Numbered from the stretch's first letter, positions 32,068-42,523 are shown. The stretch is 64,000 nucleotides of DNA from Flavobacteriales bacterium (GCA_003331305.1 QOQB01000001.1:62001-126000), one strand, 5' to 3'. Notes: generated from the letters alone by a model not told the origin. Numbers and translations are program-made.

Positions 32068-32099
32068 TTTGTTTTTTTAAGAAATTATTAACATTTTCG
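32068..32099 (+). promoter_or_regulatory. candidate promoter of the first susC-like gene
   Basis: TTTG (32068-32071), 20-nt spacer, CATTTTCG (32092-32099). The box is a weak match to TAnnTTTG, but it aligns base for base in position with the better promoter of the second susC (37095-37126). The surrounding ATTATTAACAT is shared. Confidence 0.35.
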
Positions 32100-32118
32100 T
32101 AACAAATAATTAACAATT

Positions 32119-35100
32119 ATGAAAACTAAATTTATTAAAATTTTAACATTAGCTTTTGCTTTTGTATTTCAGATTTCCTTTGCACAACAAACTGTTTCAG
32201 GGACCATCACAGACGCTGATAATCAGCCACTCCCTGGAGCTACTGTAGTTGTTCAAGGAACTTCTTCGGCCACAACAACCGACTTTGATGGAAACTATTC
32301 TATTGCAGCTGCCAACGGCGACGTTTTGGTGATAAGCTATGTAGGGTATACTGCCACTGAGGTTACAGTTAATGGCACTTCAATGAATGTTTCACTTACA
32401 ACTTCTACTGCACTAGATGAAGTAGTTGTAACTGCCCTTGGTGTAACTAGAGACAAAAAATCATTGGGGTATGCAGTTCAAACTGTTAGTGGTGAGTCTG
32501 TTGGAGATGTAAAATCTGTAAATGCAATTGAAGCATTACAAGGTGAGGTAGCTGGACTTGACATTCAGGCCTTTAACACTATGGGGGGGTCTGCCAACGT
32601 AGTTATCCGTGGATATTCGTCATTATCTGGTTCGAACCAAGCACTTTTTGTTATTGACGGGACCCCTATAGATAATTTAACCGGAAACAGTAGAGATAAT
32701 AATACTGGTAGAGGAGGTGTTGACTTTGGTAACGCTGCGATGGATATTAATCCCAACGATATTGAGTCCGTTTCTGTACTTAAAGGTGCTGCGGCATCTG
32801 CATTGTATGGTTCTAGAGCCTCTAATGGTGTAATCCTCATTACTACAAAGAAAGGTAAAGCCCAAGAAGGTCTGGGTATTTCGTTTAACTCTCAAATAAC
32901 TACAGGTACTGTAGATATGGAAACATTACCCGTATACCAAGACCAATATGGTTATGGGTATGGACAGTACAGAAGAGCCTACATTGGTCCTTCTGCGATT
33001 GAAACTGGAGCGCAATGGACTGGTAACTATTACGGACAATGGGGAAATAATTCTTCGTTTTACACAGGTGACGATGGATCTTATGGTCCTAAATTGGTTG
33101 GTCAAGAGGTTCATCATTGGTACAACATGGTACCCGAGTGGGCTGATTTATATCAACAAACGGCACCCGCTGTAGCTCCAAATGACACACCAAATGATTT
33201 CTTTGAGAATGATGTAACTTTTCAAAACTCCATATCGCTCTCGGATGCTAATGAAAATGGTTCATTTAGGTTAAGCTTCACAAATTTAAGTAATGAAGGA
33301 ATCCTTCCAAACTCAAGTTTGGACAGAAATTCCGCCTCTCTAAGAGCAACAAGGAATTTTGGAGATTTAACTGTAGACGGTTCTGTTAACTATGTTAACT
33401 CACAAACAACAGGTCGATTTAATACGGGTTATGACGGTCTAAACCCTATGCAAGGTTTCAGACAATGGTGGGCTGTTGGTGCTAGTATTTTAGAGCAAAA
33501 AAGAGTTTTTGATGAAACAGGCAAAAACTACTCTTGGAACATGATTGGTACAAATACTGACGATGCCACAGCTTCTCCAAACCATCAGCCGTTGTATTTT
33601 GACAACCCTTACTGGTCACGTTATAATAACTATTCCACAGACTCAAGAAATCGTTATTTCGGAAATATAAGTCTAACGTATGATCTCAACGAAGACATCA
33701 ACATTTTAGGTCGTGTTACATATGACAATGTAACTGAAGTAAGAGAGCAACGTGCTAACGTAGCTGTTGGAACAGGTGGTAAAGGAGCAAATTTATTTGA
33801 CGACCAACCTGGATATCAATTGCAAAACAGAATTCGTTCTGAATACAACTACGATTTAATTTTTGATTATACTAAAGATTTAAGTGATAACCTTGATATG
33901 GTCGCTCTTGCAGGATATAATTTAAGAGTTCAAAACTGGGATCATGCAACTGCTCAAACAAACGGTGGATTAAATTTCCCTGATATTTTCTCGTTAACGA
34001 ATTCCGTTAATCCTTTGACTGCGGCTGATGTTGCTCAATATGATGCTCAAAAGAAAGTAGAAGGGCTTTATGGATCTTTGAGTTTTGGATACGATGACAC
34101 CTATTTTGTTGAAGGAACTTACAGAAGAGACCGCTCATCTGCATTACCTGTAGACAACAACAGCTATGATTATTATTCTGTTTCTGGCTCTGTTATTCTT
34201 TCAAACCTAATTAGTAGCGATATCATCACGTTTGCGAAACTTAGAGCAAACCACGCGGTTGTTGGTAACGACACGGCTCCCTACAATGTATTTAGAGCGT
34301 ACACTATTAACCCAGCTAGAAATGGAGCAGCGTCTTCGTCTAACCCAAGTACACTTCCAAACCAAAATTTGAAAGCAGAGACAACAACTGAAAATGAAGT
34401 TGGATTGGAAATGACATTATTTAATGGAAGGTTAGGGCTAGACCTATCTGTTTACGAAAAGACTACTGATGATCTTTTGACCTCATTAGACATGTCTCCT
34501 TCAACTGGATTTAGTGGAATTGTTACCAATGCCGGTAGCATTCAAAACAAAGGTTTTGAAGCTCTTGTTCGTCTGACTCCGGTGATGATGAATGATTTTA
34601 AATGGAATGTTGTCTTAAACTACAGTACGTTCGAATCTGAGATCTTGAGTCTTGGAAACGATGCTACTGGAAACGCAATCCAATATCTAAACCAAATGTC
34701 ACCTCAAGGTGGTGTAAGTATTGGTGGGCAAGTTGGGGAGCCATACGGTGTAATTCGAGGACATGCTCACGTTAGAGATGCAAATGGTGATAAAGTATTA
34801 AGAGTCCGTTCCGGGTCGTATGACTACGCACACTATTTGAGAACTTCCAATTCAAATAATGTTATTGGAGACATTAACCCTGATTGGACAGGAAGTGTTC
34901 GTAACTCTTTCACATACAAGAATTTTGATTTAAGCTTTTTGATTGATATTCAACAAGGAGGAGATTTCTTTTCACTAGACACATGGTATGGTTATGGAAC
35001 TGGTGCTTATGATCGCTCAGTTGGCTTAAATCATTTAGGTAATGACATGAGGCTAACCATACCTAACGGTGGTGGTAAACTTCTTGATGGTGTTATTCTT

Positions 35101-35484
35101 CCTGCAAGTGCCACTATAACAGATGGTGTTGCAGATGTTGCTGGGACACAAAACACAGATGTAATGAGTAGATATGACTATTATGCAAACCCTGAGGGTT
35201 GGACATCTATTGGCGCTCCTCACGAAATGCACGTACACGATGCCTCTTTTGCAAAACTAAGAGAGTTAAGAATTGGGTACACGTTCCCATCTGAATTACT
35301 TGATACATCTCCGTTTACAAATGCAGCAGTTGCTTTTGTCGGTAGAAACCTATGGATTATAGGCAAAAATTCTCCTTACACTGATCCTGAAGCTGGTTTA
35401 GGTGCTGGAAATTTCCAAGGGTATCAAACAGGTGCATATCCAGCCGTAAAAACTTATGGACTAAACATCAAGCTTGACTTTTAA
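32119..35484 (+). CDS. SusC/RagA-family TonB-dependent outer membrane transporter (pair 1)
   Basis: 1121 residues. Signal peptide 1-22 (ends ISFA before QQ). Carboxypeptidase-D-like regulatory domain about 25-96. TonB-box-like DEVVVTA at 100-106. Plug domain about 112-248 with the SusC signature LKGAAASALYGSRASNGVI (221-239), then a beta barrel to a C-terminal aromatic end (NIKLDF). It forms the outer-membrane channel for the SusD-like lipoprotein encoded 25 nt downstream. The N-terminal 60 codons are nearly duplicated in the second SusC. Arginine is mostly AGA, unlike the upstream genes. Confidence 0.95.
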   Translation: MKTKFIKILTLAFAFVFQISFAQQTVSGTITDADNQPLPGATVVVQGTSSATTTDFDGNYSIAAANGDVLVISYVGYTATEVTVNGTSMNVSLTTSTALDEVVVTALGVTRDKKSLGYAVQTVSGESVGDVKSVNAIEALQGEVAGLDIQAFNTMGGSANVVIRGYSSLSGSNQALFVIDGTPIDNLTGNSRDNNTGRGGVDFGNAAMDINPNDIESVSVLKGAAASALYGSRASNGVILITTKKGKAQEGLGISFNSQITTGTVDMETLPVYQDQYGYGYGQYRRAYIGPSAIETGAQWTGNYYGQWGNNSSFYTGDDGSYGPKLVGQEVHHWYNMVPEWADLYQQTAPAVAPNDTPNDFFENDVTFQNSISLSDANENGSFRLSFTNLSNEGILPNSSLDRNSASLRATRNFGDLTVDGSVNYVNSQTTGRFNTGYDGLNPMQGFRQWWAVGASILEQKRVFDETGKNYSWNMIGTNTDDATASPNHQPLYFDNPYWSRYNNYSTDSRNRYFGNISLTYDLNEDINILGRVTYDNVTEVREQRANVAVGTGGKGANLFDDQPGYQLQNRIRSEYNYDLIFDYTKDLSDNLDMVALAGYNLRVQNWDHATAQTNGGLNFPDIFSLTNSVNPLTAADVAQYDAQKKVEGLYGSLSFGYDDTYFVEGTYRRDRSSALPVDNNSYDYYSVSGSVILSNLISSDIITFAKLRANHAVVGNDTAPYNVFRAYTINPARNGAASSSNPSTLPNQNLKAETTTENEVGLEMTLFNGRLGLDLSVYEKTTDDLLTSLDMSPSTGFSGIVTNAGSIQNKGFEALVRLTPVMMNDFKWNVVLNYSTFESEILSLGNDATGNAIQYLNQMSPQGGVSIGGQVGEPYGVIRGHAHVRDANGDKVLRVRSGSYDYAHYLRTSNSNNVIGDINPDWTGSVRNSFTYKNFDLSFLIDIQQGGDFFSLDTWYGYGTGAYDRSVGLNHLGNDMRLTIPNGGGKLLDGVILPASATITDGVADVAGTQNTDVMSRYDYYANPEGWTSIGAPHEMHVHDASFAKLRELRIGYTFPSELLDTSPFTNAAVAFVGRNLWIIGKNSPYTDPEAGLGAGNFQGYQTGAYPAVKTYGLNIKLDF

Positions 35485-35509
35485 ATTTTGAACATTTAAT
35501 AACTTAAAA

Positions 35510-36919
35510 ATGAAAAAATATTTCTTATTAATTTTTACTCTTGCCTTAGCAAGCTGTGCTTCAGATGAGGCATATGAGGATTTGAATAAAAATCCTAATG
35601 CACCTGCTGAGGTTACAGATAGTCAACTATTTGTATCAGCTACAAATAGCCTAACAGACTTTATTGAGTCTACAGACGTTAATGTAAATAACTTTAGACT
35701 CTATGCGCAATATTGGACACAAACCCAATACACTGACGAAGCAAACTACGAGATGCAAAACAGAGAAATACCAGACTATATGTTCTCTGAATTCTATCGT
35801 GATGTTTTGGGAGATTTAACTAATGCTGCCGCACAAACTACTGATGGCGTGAAGCTTGCTCAAATTGAACTTCTTTCTGTTTATGCTTGGCAAATGCTTG
35901 TTGATGCATTTGGAGATGTTCCTTACAGCGAAGCGTTACGTGCCGAGGGTGACGATGCAGTTCTATCTCCCAAGTATGATGACGATGCAGCAATTTATGC
36001 TGATTTGATTGCTCGCGCTAAAGCTGCTGTAACTGGTGTTTCTGGTTCTGGCGTTGGATACTCGAGCGATGACTTGATTTTTGGTGGCAATACTGCTGCT
36101 TGGACTAAGTTTGGTAATTCACTTTTGGTTAAATTAGGTTCACGCCTACTAGATCAAAATAGTGCTGAAGCTAGGAGTTTGATTGAAAGTCATTATGCAG
36201 CTGGGATTGCTTCTAATGCAGATAATGCATACATTCAGTTTGAAGGTGCTCCACCGAATACAAATCCACTTTGGGAAGATTTGGTACAGTCTGGAAGACA
36301 AGACTTTATTCCTGCAGATACGTTTGTTGACGTAATCAATGCGCTTAATGACCCTAGAGCAGATAAATTCTTTGATCCTAGTTCAAAAATTAGTGGTGCT
36401 TATAAAGGAGGGCCTTATGGAGTTTCTACGCCATTCAACGATAATTCTCACATCTCACAAACCCTTTACGCTCCTGACTTTAGAGGGGTGCTTATGGATT
36501 ATGCAGAAATGAGCTTTATCTTAGCTGAAGCAGCTAATAGAGGATTTAGTGTTGGTGGTACTGCTGCACAACATTATGAAAATGGTGTAAATGCAAGTAT
36601 GGCTGAATGGGGAGTAGCTGATGCTGATGCAGCAGCTTACCTAGCACATGCCGATGTTGCATTTGCCACAGCTGCAGGAACAGACCAAGAAAAAATTGCA
36701 AAGCAATTTTGGATTGCCATGTATAACAGAGGTTTTGAAGGATGGACGGTCTATAGGCTATTTAATGCTCCTACTCTTCAAAACTCAGGTACATTAAATT
36801 TACCTGTGCCAAAACGTTACACGTATCCACAATCTGAACAGACTATTAATGGAACAAATGTCACAGCTGCTAATGGTGGTAATGACACACAACAAACAGC
36901 TATTTTCTGGGATAACTAA
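35510..36919 (+). CDS. SusD/RagB-family surface lipoprotein (SusD-like_2 type, pair 1)
   Basis: 469 residues. Lipoprotein signal MKKYFLLIFTLALASC with Cys16, followed by ASDE, an acidic export-signal-like start of the mature part. NKNPNAPAEV just after it and the TPR-like helices place it with the SusD-like_2 subgroup rather than classical SusD. It would cap the SusC at 32119 and bind ligand at the cell surface. A strong terminator follows 26 nt after the stop. Confidence 0.9.
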   Translation: MKKYFLLIFTLALASCASDEAYEDLNKNPNAPAEVTDSQLFVSATNSLTDFIESTDVNVNNFRLYAQYWTQTQYTDEANYEMQNREIPDYMFSEFYRDVLGDLTNAAAQTTDGVKLAQIELLSVYAWQMLVDAFGDVPYSEALRAEGDDAVLSPKYDDDAAIYADLIARAKAAVTGVSGSGVGYSSDDLIFGGNTAAWTKFGNSLLVKLGSRLLDQNSAEARSLIESHYAAGIASNADNAYIQFEGAPPNTNPLWEDLVQSGRQDFIPADTFVDVINALNDPRADKFFDPSSKISGAYKGGPYGVSTPFNDNSHISQTLYAPDFRGVLMDYAEMSFILAEAANRGFSVGGTAAQHYENGVNASMAEWGVADADAAAYLAHADVAFATAAGTDQEKIAKQFWIAMYNRGFEGWTVYRLFNAPTLQNSGTLNLPVPKRYTYPQSEQTINGTNVTAANGGNDTQQTAIFWDN

Positions 36920-36945
36920 TAATACTTAAGCGTTTATTAAAATTT

Positions 36946-36975
36946 AAAACCTCGCCACTTGCGGGGTTTTTTTTT
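36946..36975 (+). terminator. rho-independent terminator after susC/D pair 1
   Basis: AAAACCTCGC (36946-36955) pairs with GCGGGGTTTT (36961-36970), one G-T wobble, loop CACTT, then a T run to 36975. It separates the two susC/D pairs into different transcripts. Confidence 0.85.
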
Positions 36976-37094
36976 ACCTAAATGTTAAATTTTCATATAA
37001 ATTTTTAACAATGTAGTTTGAATAGAATAGCTAGAATATTAAAAACCTAAAAATAGGTCATGAATGCTGTTTTTTTTTTGTTCAAATTAAAAAA

Positions 37095-37126
37095 TTTGTG
37101 TTTTAACTAAATTATTAACATATTTG
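37095..37126 (+). promoter_or_regulatory. candidate promoter of the second susC-like gene
   Basis: TTTG (37095-37098), 20-nt spacer, CATATTTG (37119-37126), one base off TAnnTTTG. It starts inside an inverted repeat CAAATT/AATTTG (37083-37098) that could be an operator. Predicted transcript start is about 13 nt before the ATG. Confidence 0.45.
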
Positions 37127-37145
37127 GAAATAACAATTTAAGATT

Positions 37146-40100
37146 ATGAAAACTAAATTTATTCAACTTTTAACATTAGCTTTTGTTTTTGTTATCCAAG
37201 TTGCTTTTGCGCAACAAACGGTTACAGGAACTATTAGTAACTCAAACGGTGAGCCAATCCCTGGTGCTACTGTTGCAATTAAAGGAACCTCTTCAGCAAC
37301 TTCTGCTGACTTTGATGGGAGATATTCTATAATTGCATCGAACGGGGATGTTTTATTGGTAAGCTACGTAGGTTATCTAGCAGCTCAGTACACTGTTGAC
37401 GGTGCTAGTGCAGACATAACATTAACAAGTGCAACTGACCTTGATGAGGTTACTGTAACTGGTTATGGTCAAACTACAAAAGCAAAATCTGCCAGCTCGA
37501 CTGTCCGCATTACTGCTGAAACTATAGGTAACAGACCCAATGCTAGTTTAATTCAAACTTTAACTGGCCAGGTGGCTGGATTAGATATATTTACAAACTC
37601 TGGAGCTCCAGGAGCAAACTCATTGATTAATTTACGCGGTAGAAATTCAATAAATGGAAATACCGAACCACTTATTCTTTTGGACGGAACTCCTATTGAC
37701 GAAGATGATTTTGCTGCGCTTAATCCTAATGAAGTTGAGTCACTTGATGTACTTAAAGATGCTGGTGCTACAGCAATTTATGGTAATAGAGGTGCAAATG
37801 GTGTTATTCTAATCAAAACTAGAAGAGGAAACTACGAACAAGACCTAAGAGTCCGCATTAATGCATCTTACGCTTTTTCATCTGTTCAAGAAGATGATTT
37901 TGACATGATGGGGGCTTCCGAAATTCTTACTTTAGAAAAACAATTAAATAGAGGATTAGGTGCTACTCTAACTGATGCAGAAATAGCTGCTTATGGTGAC
38001 GGGTACAACTGGCAAGACCACTTTTGGCAAAATGGTTTAACATCAAATCACAACATTACGCTAACTAGTGGAGGATCAAATTCTTCTCAATTGACTTCAT
38101 TTGGATATTTTGATCAAGAAGGTATTACTATAACAACAGGATTAAAGAGATTTAACCTTAGAAATAACTTTAATACCAAATCTGAGAATGGAAAATTTAG
38201 AATGGCTTCTAGTTTATCGATAAATTTTGCTAAGTCAAACAACAGAGCAGATGAAGGTAGTTCTGGAATTAATCGAAATGTTCAATTTGGGCCGCAGTAC
38301 TCTGCTCCTTACGTATATCCAAGTGATAAGGGTGATGATCCCTCTGCATTTGGAAGTGCCAAAGGATTAAGCGTTTTTCAGATTACACCGTTGATTTTAA
38401 TGGACTTGGCTGAAAAAACTGTTAATAAAGTTGAAGAAACAAAAATTATATACAACCTTGACACATCATACGATCTACTGGATAATTTAACCTTTAGATC
38501 TGTTACTGGTTTGGATTATGCCGGAACAAGAGGTATGTTCTCTGAGCCATCCGACGGTTGGTCTTCAACTTATTTTGAAGGTAGTGATGATGCTGGATTG
38601 GCTGGTTCACAAAGTTTAAGCCAAACCAATATTTTTTCCATAAACCAAGTTACATCATTAACTTGGAATCAAACATTTGACGAAAAGCACAATATAACAT
38701 TGGCTGCTTACACTGAGTATTTTAAAGCTCATTATAAAACTTTTGGATACAATTCTGTTGGATTAAATCCGAAAACATACTATCCTGGTGACGGTTCTTC
38801 TTACGTAGGTGACAGTTCATCAAACGATGTGTTTGTTGATACAACTAGTGCAAACTTGTTAAATGCTGGTTTATTTTCATATTTCTCATCTTTAGATTAT
38901 GATTTTGATGGCAAATATGGTTTTTCAGCTACTGCAAGAAGAGATGCTTCTTACAGATTCTCTAAATCTAACAGATGGGGAACATTTGGTTCGGTTGCAT
39001 TGAGATGGAATGTTTCAGAAGAAGACTTCATGCAAGATACAGCATTTGATTACCTTAAAATCCGTACTTCATATGGAACAAATGGTAACCAGAGAATTTC
39101 AGGTGGAGGTTACTTTACTGCTCCAGATTTATACGAAAGCTTGTATGCAACTGGAACAGGTTATCAAGGCCAAGTTTCAACTTTTGTAAGCCAAATACCT
39201 AATGACGACTTGAAGTGGGAGACTGTAACACAATTCAATGTTGGTGCAGAGTTTTCTGTTTTCGATGATTTAATAAATGGAGAAATTGATGTTTATTTCA
39301 AGAAAACTGATGATTTGTATCAAAGCAAACCAGTATCTGCAATTAACGCTATCACTTCTTTAAGTGCTAATGTTGGAGGTGTTGAAAATAATGGATTTGA
39401 TATACTTCTAAACCTCAATTTAATCAAAGCAAAAGGAGATAATTTTGGTTTAAGCTTTTCGTTTAATGGAAATTACAATGAAAATAAGTTGTATGATATC
39501 CCAGCAGACACAGGCTACATAATCGGAATTGGTAGAAATGGGTATCAGATTGGTGAAAATTATATTATTCGTTATGCGGGTGTGAACCCTGCAAATGGTA
39601 ATCTATTATTCTACACCAAAGACAATCAAATTACTGAAAGTCCAAATGCAGATACTGACAGGGTTTGGACAGATAAAACATCAGTGCCTGATTTTTTTGG
39701 AGGATTCAGCGCAAAAGCTACATACAAGGGCTTTACCTTCAGTACACAATTTAACTATGCCACAGGGACATATAGATTCGATAATAACATGAGTCGTTTC
39801 CAAGCTTACTCAAGTGTAGGAAGGTTTAACATGTCTAGAGATGTTTTGAGAGCTTGGACGCCGACTAACACTATAACTGACATGCCGGCTTATAATTCAT
39901 CTAATAGGACTGCCTACTCAAGCGACAGGTTCCAAAGAAATGCAGATTATTTAACCCTACGTTTTGCTAGTCTTTCATATGACTTCAAACCAAGTTTACT
40001 TGCTGGTACTGGTATAAAAAATCTAAACTTATTTGTTAATGGAGAAAATCTATTAACATTTTCAGAGTGGAGAGGGTTTGATGTAGTTGCTCGTTCAAGC

Positions 40101-40160
40101 TCATCGCTAATTTACCCTAACCCAAGAACAATTTCAATTGGTCTAAATGCAACTTTTTAA
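37146..40160 (+). CDS. SusC/RagA-family TonB-dependent outer membrane transporter (pair 2)
   Basis: 1004 residues. Signal peptide 1-22 (VAFA before QQ), regulatory domain about 25-96, DEVTVTGYG at about 100-108, plug with VLKDAGATAIYGNRGANGVI, then the barrel ending FNATF-like (SIGLNATF). The N-terminal 80 residues and the upstream promoter region closely resemble the first SusC, but the barrel is about 117 residues shorter and divergent, suggesting a different ligand. The SusD partner starts 10 nt downstream. Confidence 0.95.
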   Translation: MKTKFIQLLTLAFVFVIQVAFAQQTVTGTISNSNGEPIPGATVAIKGTSSATSADFDGRYSIIASNGDVLLVSYVGYLAAQYTVDGASADITLTSATDLDEVTVTGYGQTTKAKSASSTVRITAETIGNRPNASLIQTLTGQVAGLDIFTNSGAPGANSLINLRGRNSINGNTEPLILLDGTPIDEDDFAALNPNEVESLDVLKDAGATAIYGNRGANGVILIKTRRGNYEQDLRVRINASYAFSSVQEDDFDMMGASEILTLEKQLNRGLGATLTDAEIAAYGDGYNWQDHFWQNGLTSNHNITLTSGGSNSSQLTSFGYFDQEGITITTGLKRFNLRNNFNTKSENGKFRMASSLSINFAKSNNRADEGSSGINRNVQFGPQYSAPYVYPSDKGDDPSAFGSAKGLSVFQITPLILMDLAEKTVNKVEETKIIYNLDTSYDLLDNLTFRSVTGLDYAGTRGMFSEPSDGWSSTYFEGSDDAGLAGSQSLSQTNIFSINQVTSLTWNQTFDEKHNITLAAYTEYFKAHYKTFGYNSVGLNPKTYYPGDGSSYVGDSSSNDVFVDTTSANLLNAGLFSYFSSLDYDFDGKYGFSATARRDASYRFSKSNRWGTFGSVALRWNVSEEDFMQDTAFDYLKIRTSYGTNGNQRISGGGYFTAPDLYESLYATGTGYQGQVSTFVSQIPNDDLKWETVTQFNVGAEFSVFDDLINGEIDVYFKKTDDLYQSKPVSAINAITSLSANVGGVENNGFDILLNLNLIKAKGDNFGLSFSFNGNYNENKLYDIPADTGYIIGIGRNGYQIGENYIIRYAGVNPANGNLLFYTKDNQITESPNADTDRVWTDKTSVPDFFGGFSAKATYKGFTFSTQFNYATGTYRFDNNMSRFQAYSSVGRFNMSRDVLRAWTPTNTITDMPAYNSSNRTAYSSDRFQRNADYLTLRFASLSYDFKPSLLAGTGIKNLNLFVNGENLLTFSEWRGFDVVARSSSSLIYPNPRTISIGLNATF

Positions 40161-40170
40161 ATAGAATAAA

Positions 40171-41685
40171 ATGAAAATAAACTTTAAACTTTACTCACTT
40201 TTGCTTCTTACAACCCTTTTTAGTTGTAAAGATGCAATAGACATTGATCAACCAGGAAGATTAACTGATGTTAGAGCTTTTGAATCCATAGATGATTTGA
40301 AAACTGGAATATATTGGTTATATGACAATCTAGACTGGACACCAGACATGGCACTTAGTGCAATGTATACAGACGAAATTGGTATTGGAGTCCAATCAGG
40401 AAACCAAGGTTTAAGCCAATATGATTATATCCTAACACCATCAAGTACTGCCTCTAGTGCTTTTTGGACTGGTTTATATGACCTTGTAAATTTTGCAAAC
40501 AGAGTTATTGAAGGAGCCGCTGTTTACACACCTACAAGTGATGAACAGGACCAATATGATGCAATTCTTGCTCATGCGACTGCAATTAGAGCATTTGGTC
40601 ACTTGAAGCTATTGGCATATTTCACACCAGCATCTGATTACACAAATGATGATGCGCTAGCGATACCACTAGTGATGAAGGTTCCATCAATCACTGAACA
40701 ACCTTCTCGTGATACTGTTGGTACTGTATTTTCAGCAATTTTAGCTGATTTAAATTCGGCTCAACAACACATTGATACTGATCTAGGACTTGTTGGAGAT
40801 TCAAATTCATACAAAACTGGAGATGCTATTACGGCTGTCAAAGCGATTATTGCTGCTATGCGTGGTAATTATAATGATGCATTAACTCTTTCTGAAACCT
40901 TAGTTCAAAAATATCCTTTAGCAACAGTTGAAGAATACCCGTTGATATTTACTGATGAAATTGATACTGAGGTAATATTCAAACTTGAGCGCACTCGTAA
41001 TGATAGTTATGATGGACAGGGCTCAGTTGGATCGGTTGCTGCAGGTGGCTGGGCAGGTGCAATATTTTGTTTTAGTGGACCTACAGCTGATCCTTATTTT
41101 GAGGTTGGTAGAGCATTATTTAACGTACTAGAAGATGGAGATATTCGTAAAGATGTAATTGTACATCCTGAATCCGTTGTTGACACGGATTATGCTAGTA
41201 AAACTGCAGGTGAATTCAAGCAATCTGATATATTATATGTTGGTAAACACAAAGGTTCAGAAGGCCAAGAGCTAATGAATGACCTTAAGGTAATTCGTGT
41301 TGCTGAAATGTATATGATACATGCAGAAGCTCAAGCAGCCCTAGGGGACTTGTCTGGTGCAGCAACAACTTTAACAACTCTTAGAAATGCTCGATTCTCA
41401 ACTCCTCAACTTCCATTTGCATTTTCTAACCAAGCAGAGGCTTTTGGTGCTATTGTAGATGAAAGAAGAATTGAATTTGCTTTTGAAGGTAATAGATATT
41501 TTACACTTAAAAGATTGGGGCCAAGAGCAAACCGTGATGCTGTAAAAGATCCCAAAGATTGTGAATTAGCAGCAGTTCAAAACTGCAGTCTTTCATCAAG
41601 TGACTACAGGTTTACATTACCAATACCATTAATTGAGTTTGATGGAAACCCTAACCTAAGAAATCAACAAAATCCTGGTTATTAA
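40171..41685 (+). CDS. SusD/RagB-family surface lipoprotein (classical type, pair 2)
   Basis: 504 residues. Lipoprotein signal with Cys19 (LTTLFSC then KDAID). The classical SusD C-terminal domain is visible: VAEMYMIHAEAQAALGD, LRNARF, IVDERRIEFAFEGNRYFTLKR and PIPLIEFDGNPNLRNQQNPGY. It partners the SusC at 37146, and the surface lipoprotein gene follows 11 nt later in the same transcript. Confidence 0.93.
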   Translation: MKINFKLYSLLLLTTLFSCKDAIDIDQPGRLTDVRAFESIDDLKTGIYWLYDNLDWTPDMALSAMYTDEIGIGVQSGNQGLSQYDYILTPSSTASSAFWTGLYDLVNFANRVIEGAAVYTPTSDEQDQYDAILAHATAIRAFGHLKLLAYFTPASDYTNDDALAIPLVMKVPSITEQPSRDTVGTVFSAILADLNSAQQHIDTDLGLVGDSNSYKTGDAITAVKAIIAAMRGNYNDALTLSETLVQKYPLATVEEYPLIFTDEIDTEVIFKLERTRNDSYDGQGSVGSVAAGGWAGAIFCFSGPTADPYFEVGRALFNVLEDGDIRKDVIVHPESVVDTDYASKTAGEFKQSDILYVGKHKGSEGQELMNDLKVIRVAEMYMIHAEAQAALGDLSGAATTLTTLRNARFSTPQLPFAFSNQAEAFGAIVDERRIEFAFEGNRYFTLKRLGPRANRDAVKDPKDCELAAVQNCSLSSSDYRFTLPIPLIEFDGNPNLRNQQNPGY

Positions 41686-41696
41686 TACTTAAAAAA

Positions 41697-42500
41697 ATGA
41701 AAAATAATTTAAAATTTATATTAGCAGCTTTTATACTTACTGCTTTTTTCACCTCTTGTGAGGAAGAGCTAATTATATATACACCGGAAAGCTCATACGC
41801 TCAATTAGGAAGTAGTAATCCCATAACAATGAGCGAGAATTTATCATCAGGTACACAAATCAAAGTTCTATTAGGAACGGCAGATCCATCAAATGGTGGT
41901 ACATTTAATTTTAATGTAACAGGTGATACATCACGCTTTTCGGTAACCCCATCTAATGGAGTAATTGAATTTCAAGGTGGTGCAATTGAATCGATGATTA
42001 CTATTACCCCTATAGACAATTCTGTAAGTGATGGTAATGCTAATCTTACAGTAAGTTTGACAGGTGATAACATTGGACCTGGTGGAACTGGCTTGAGTTT
42101 GACATCAGTTGATATAACAATTGTTGATGACGATTGTCCAACACTTATTGATGAAACAGAAACTTGGATAAGTCAATATCAGGATTCAAGAGCTGCTGCT
42201 ACTGAAGTACAACTCACAAAATTAGGAGAAAACCAATGGTATTGTCCTACAACATGGGGATACAATGGTGTAGCTAATTTTACTGGAGTTGCTGGATATG
42301 CTGGTCTTTACCCGTTTGATGTCGTTATAACATTAAATCCAGCAGATAATACTATCACTGTTGAAGGTACATCAAGTTGGGCAGTTGGTGGAACTGGCTC
42401 ATATGATCCATGTACTAATACTTTTAGTTTAGCTGTATTAGATGATGAATTATTCTCAGGAGGTGGTATCGATAATGGGTGGACATTAACAGGACAATAA
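41697..42500 (+). CDS. surface lipoprotein with Calx-beta-like domain
   Basis: 267 residues. Lipoprotein signal with Cys21 (FFTSC), followed directly by EEE, an acidic run resembling the Bacteroidota surface-export signal. Residues about 35-130 look like a Calx-beta/immunoglobulin-type strand module ending in VDITIVDDDCP. The remaining about 130 residues are rich in W, G, T and N (WYCPTTWGYNGVANF) and I do not recognise them. Its position as third gene after SusC/D suggests a SusE/F-like accessory binding protein; that is inference from context. Confidence 0.75.
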   Translation: MKNNLKFILAAFILTAFFTSCEEELIIYTPESSYAQLGSSNPITMSENLSSGTQIKVLLGTADPSNGGTFNFNVTGDTSRFSVTPSNGVIEFQGGAIESMITITPIDNSVSDGNANLTVSLTGDNIGPGGTGLSLTSVDITIVDDDCPTLIDETETWISQYQDSRAAATEVQLTKLGENQWYCPTTWGYNGVANFTGVAGYAGLYPFDVVITLNPADNTITVEGTSSWAVGGTGSYDPCTNTFSLAVLDDELFSGGGIDNGWTLTGQ

Positions 42501-42523
42501 TTTATTATAATATTTGATTATAT

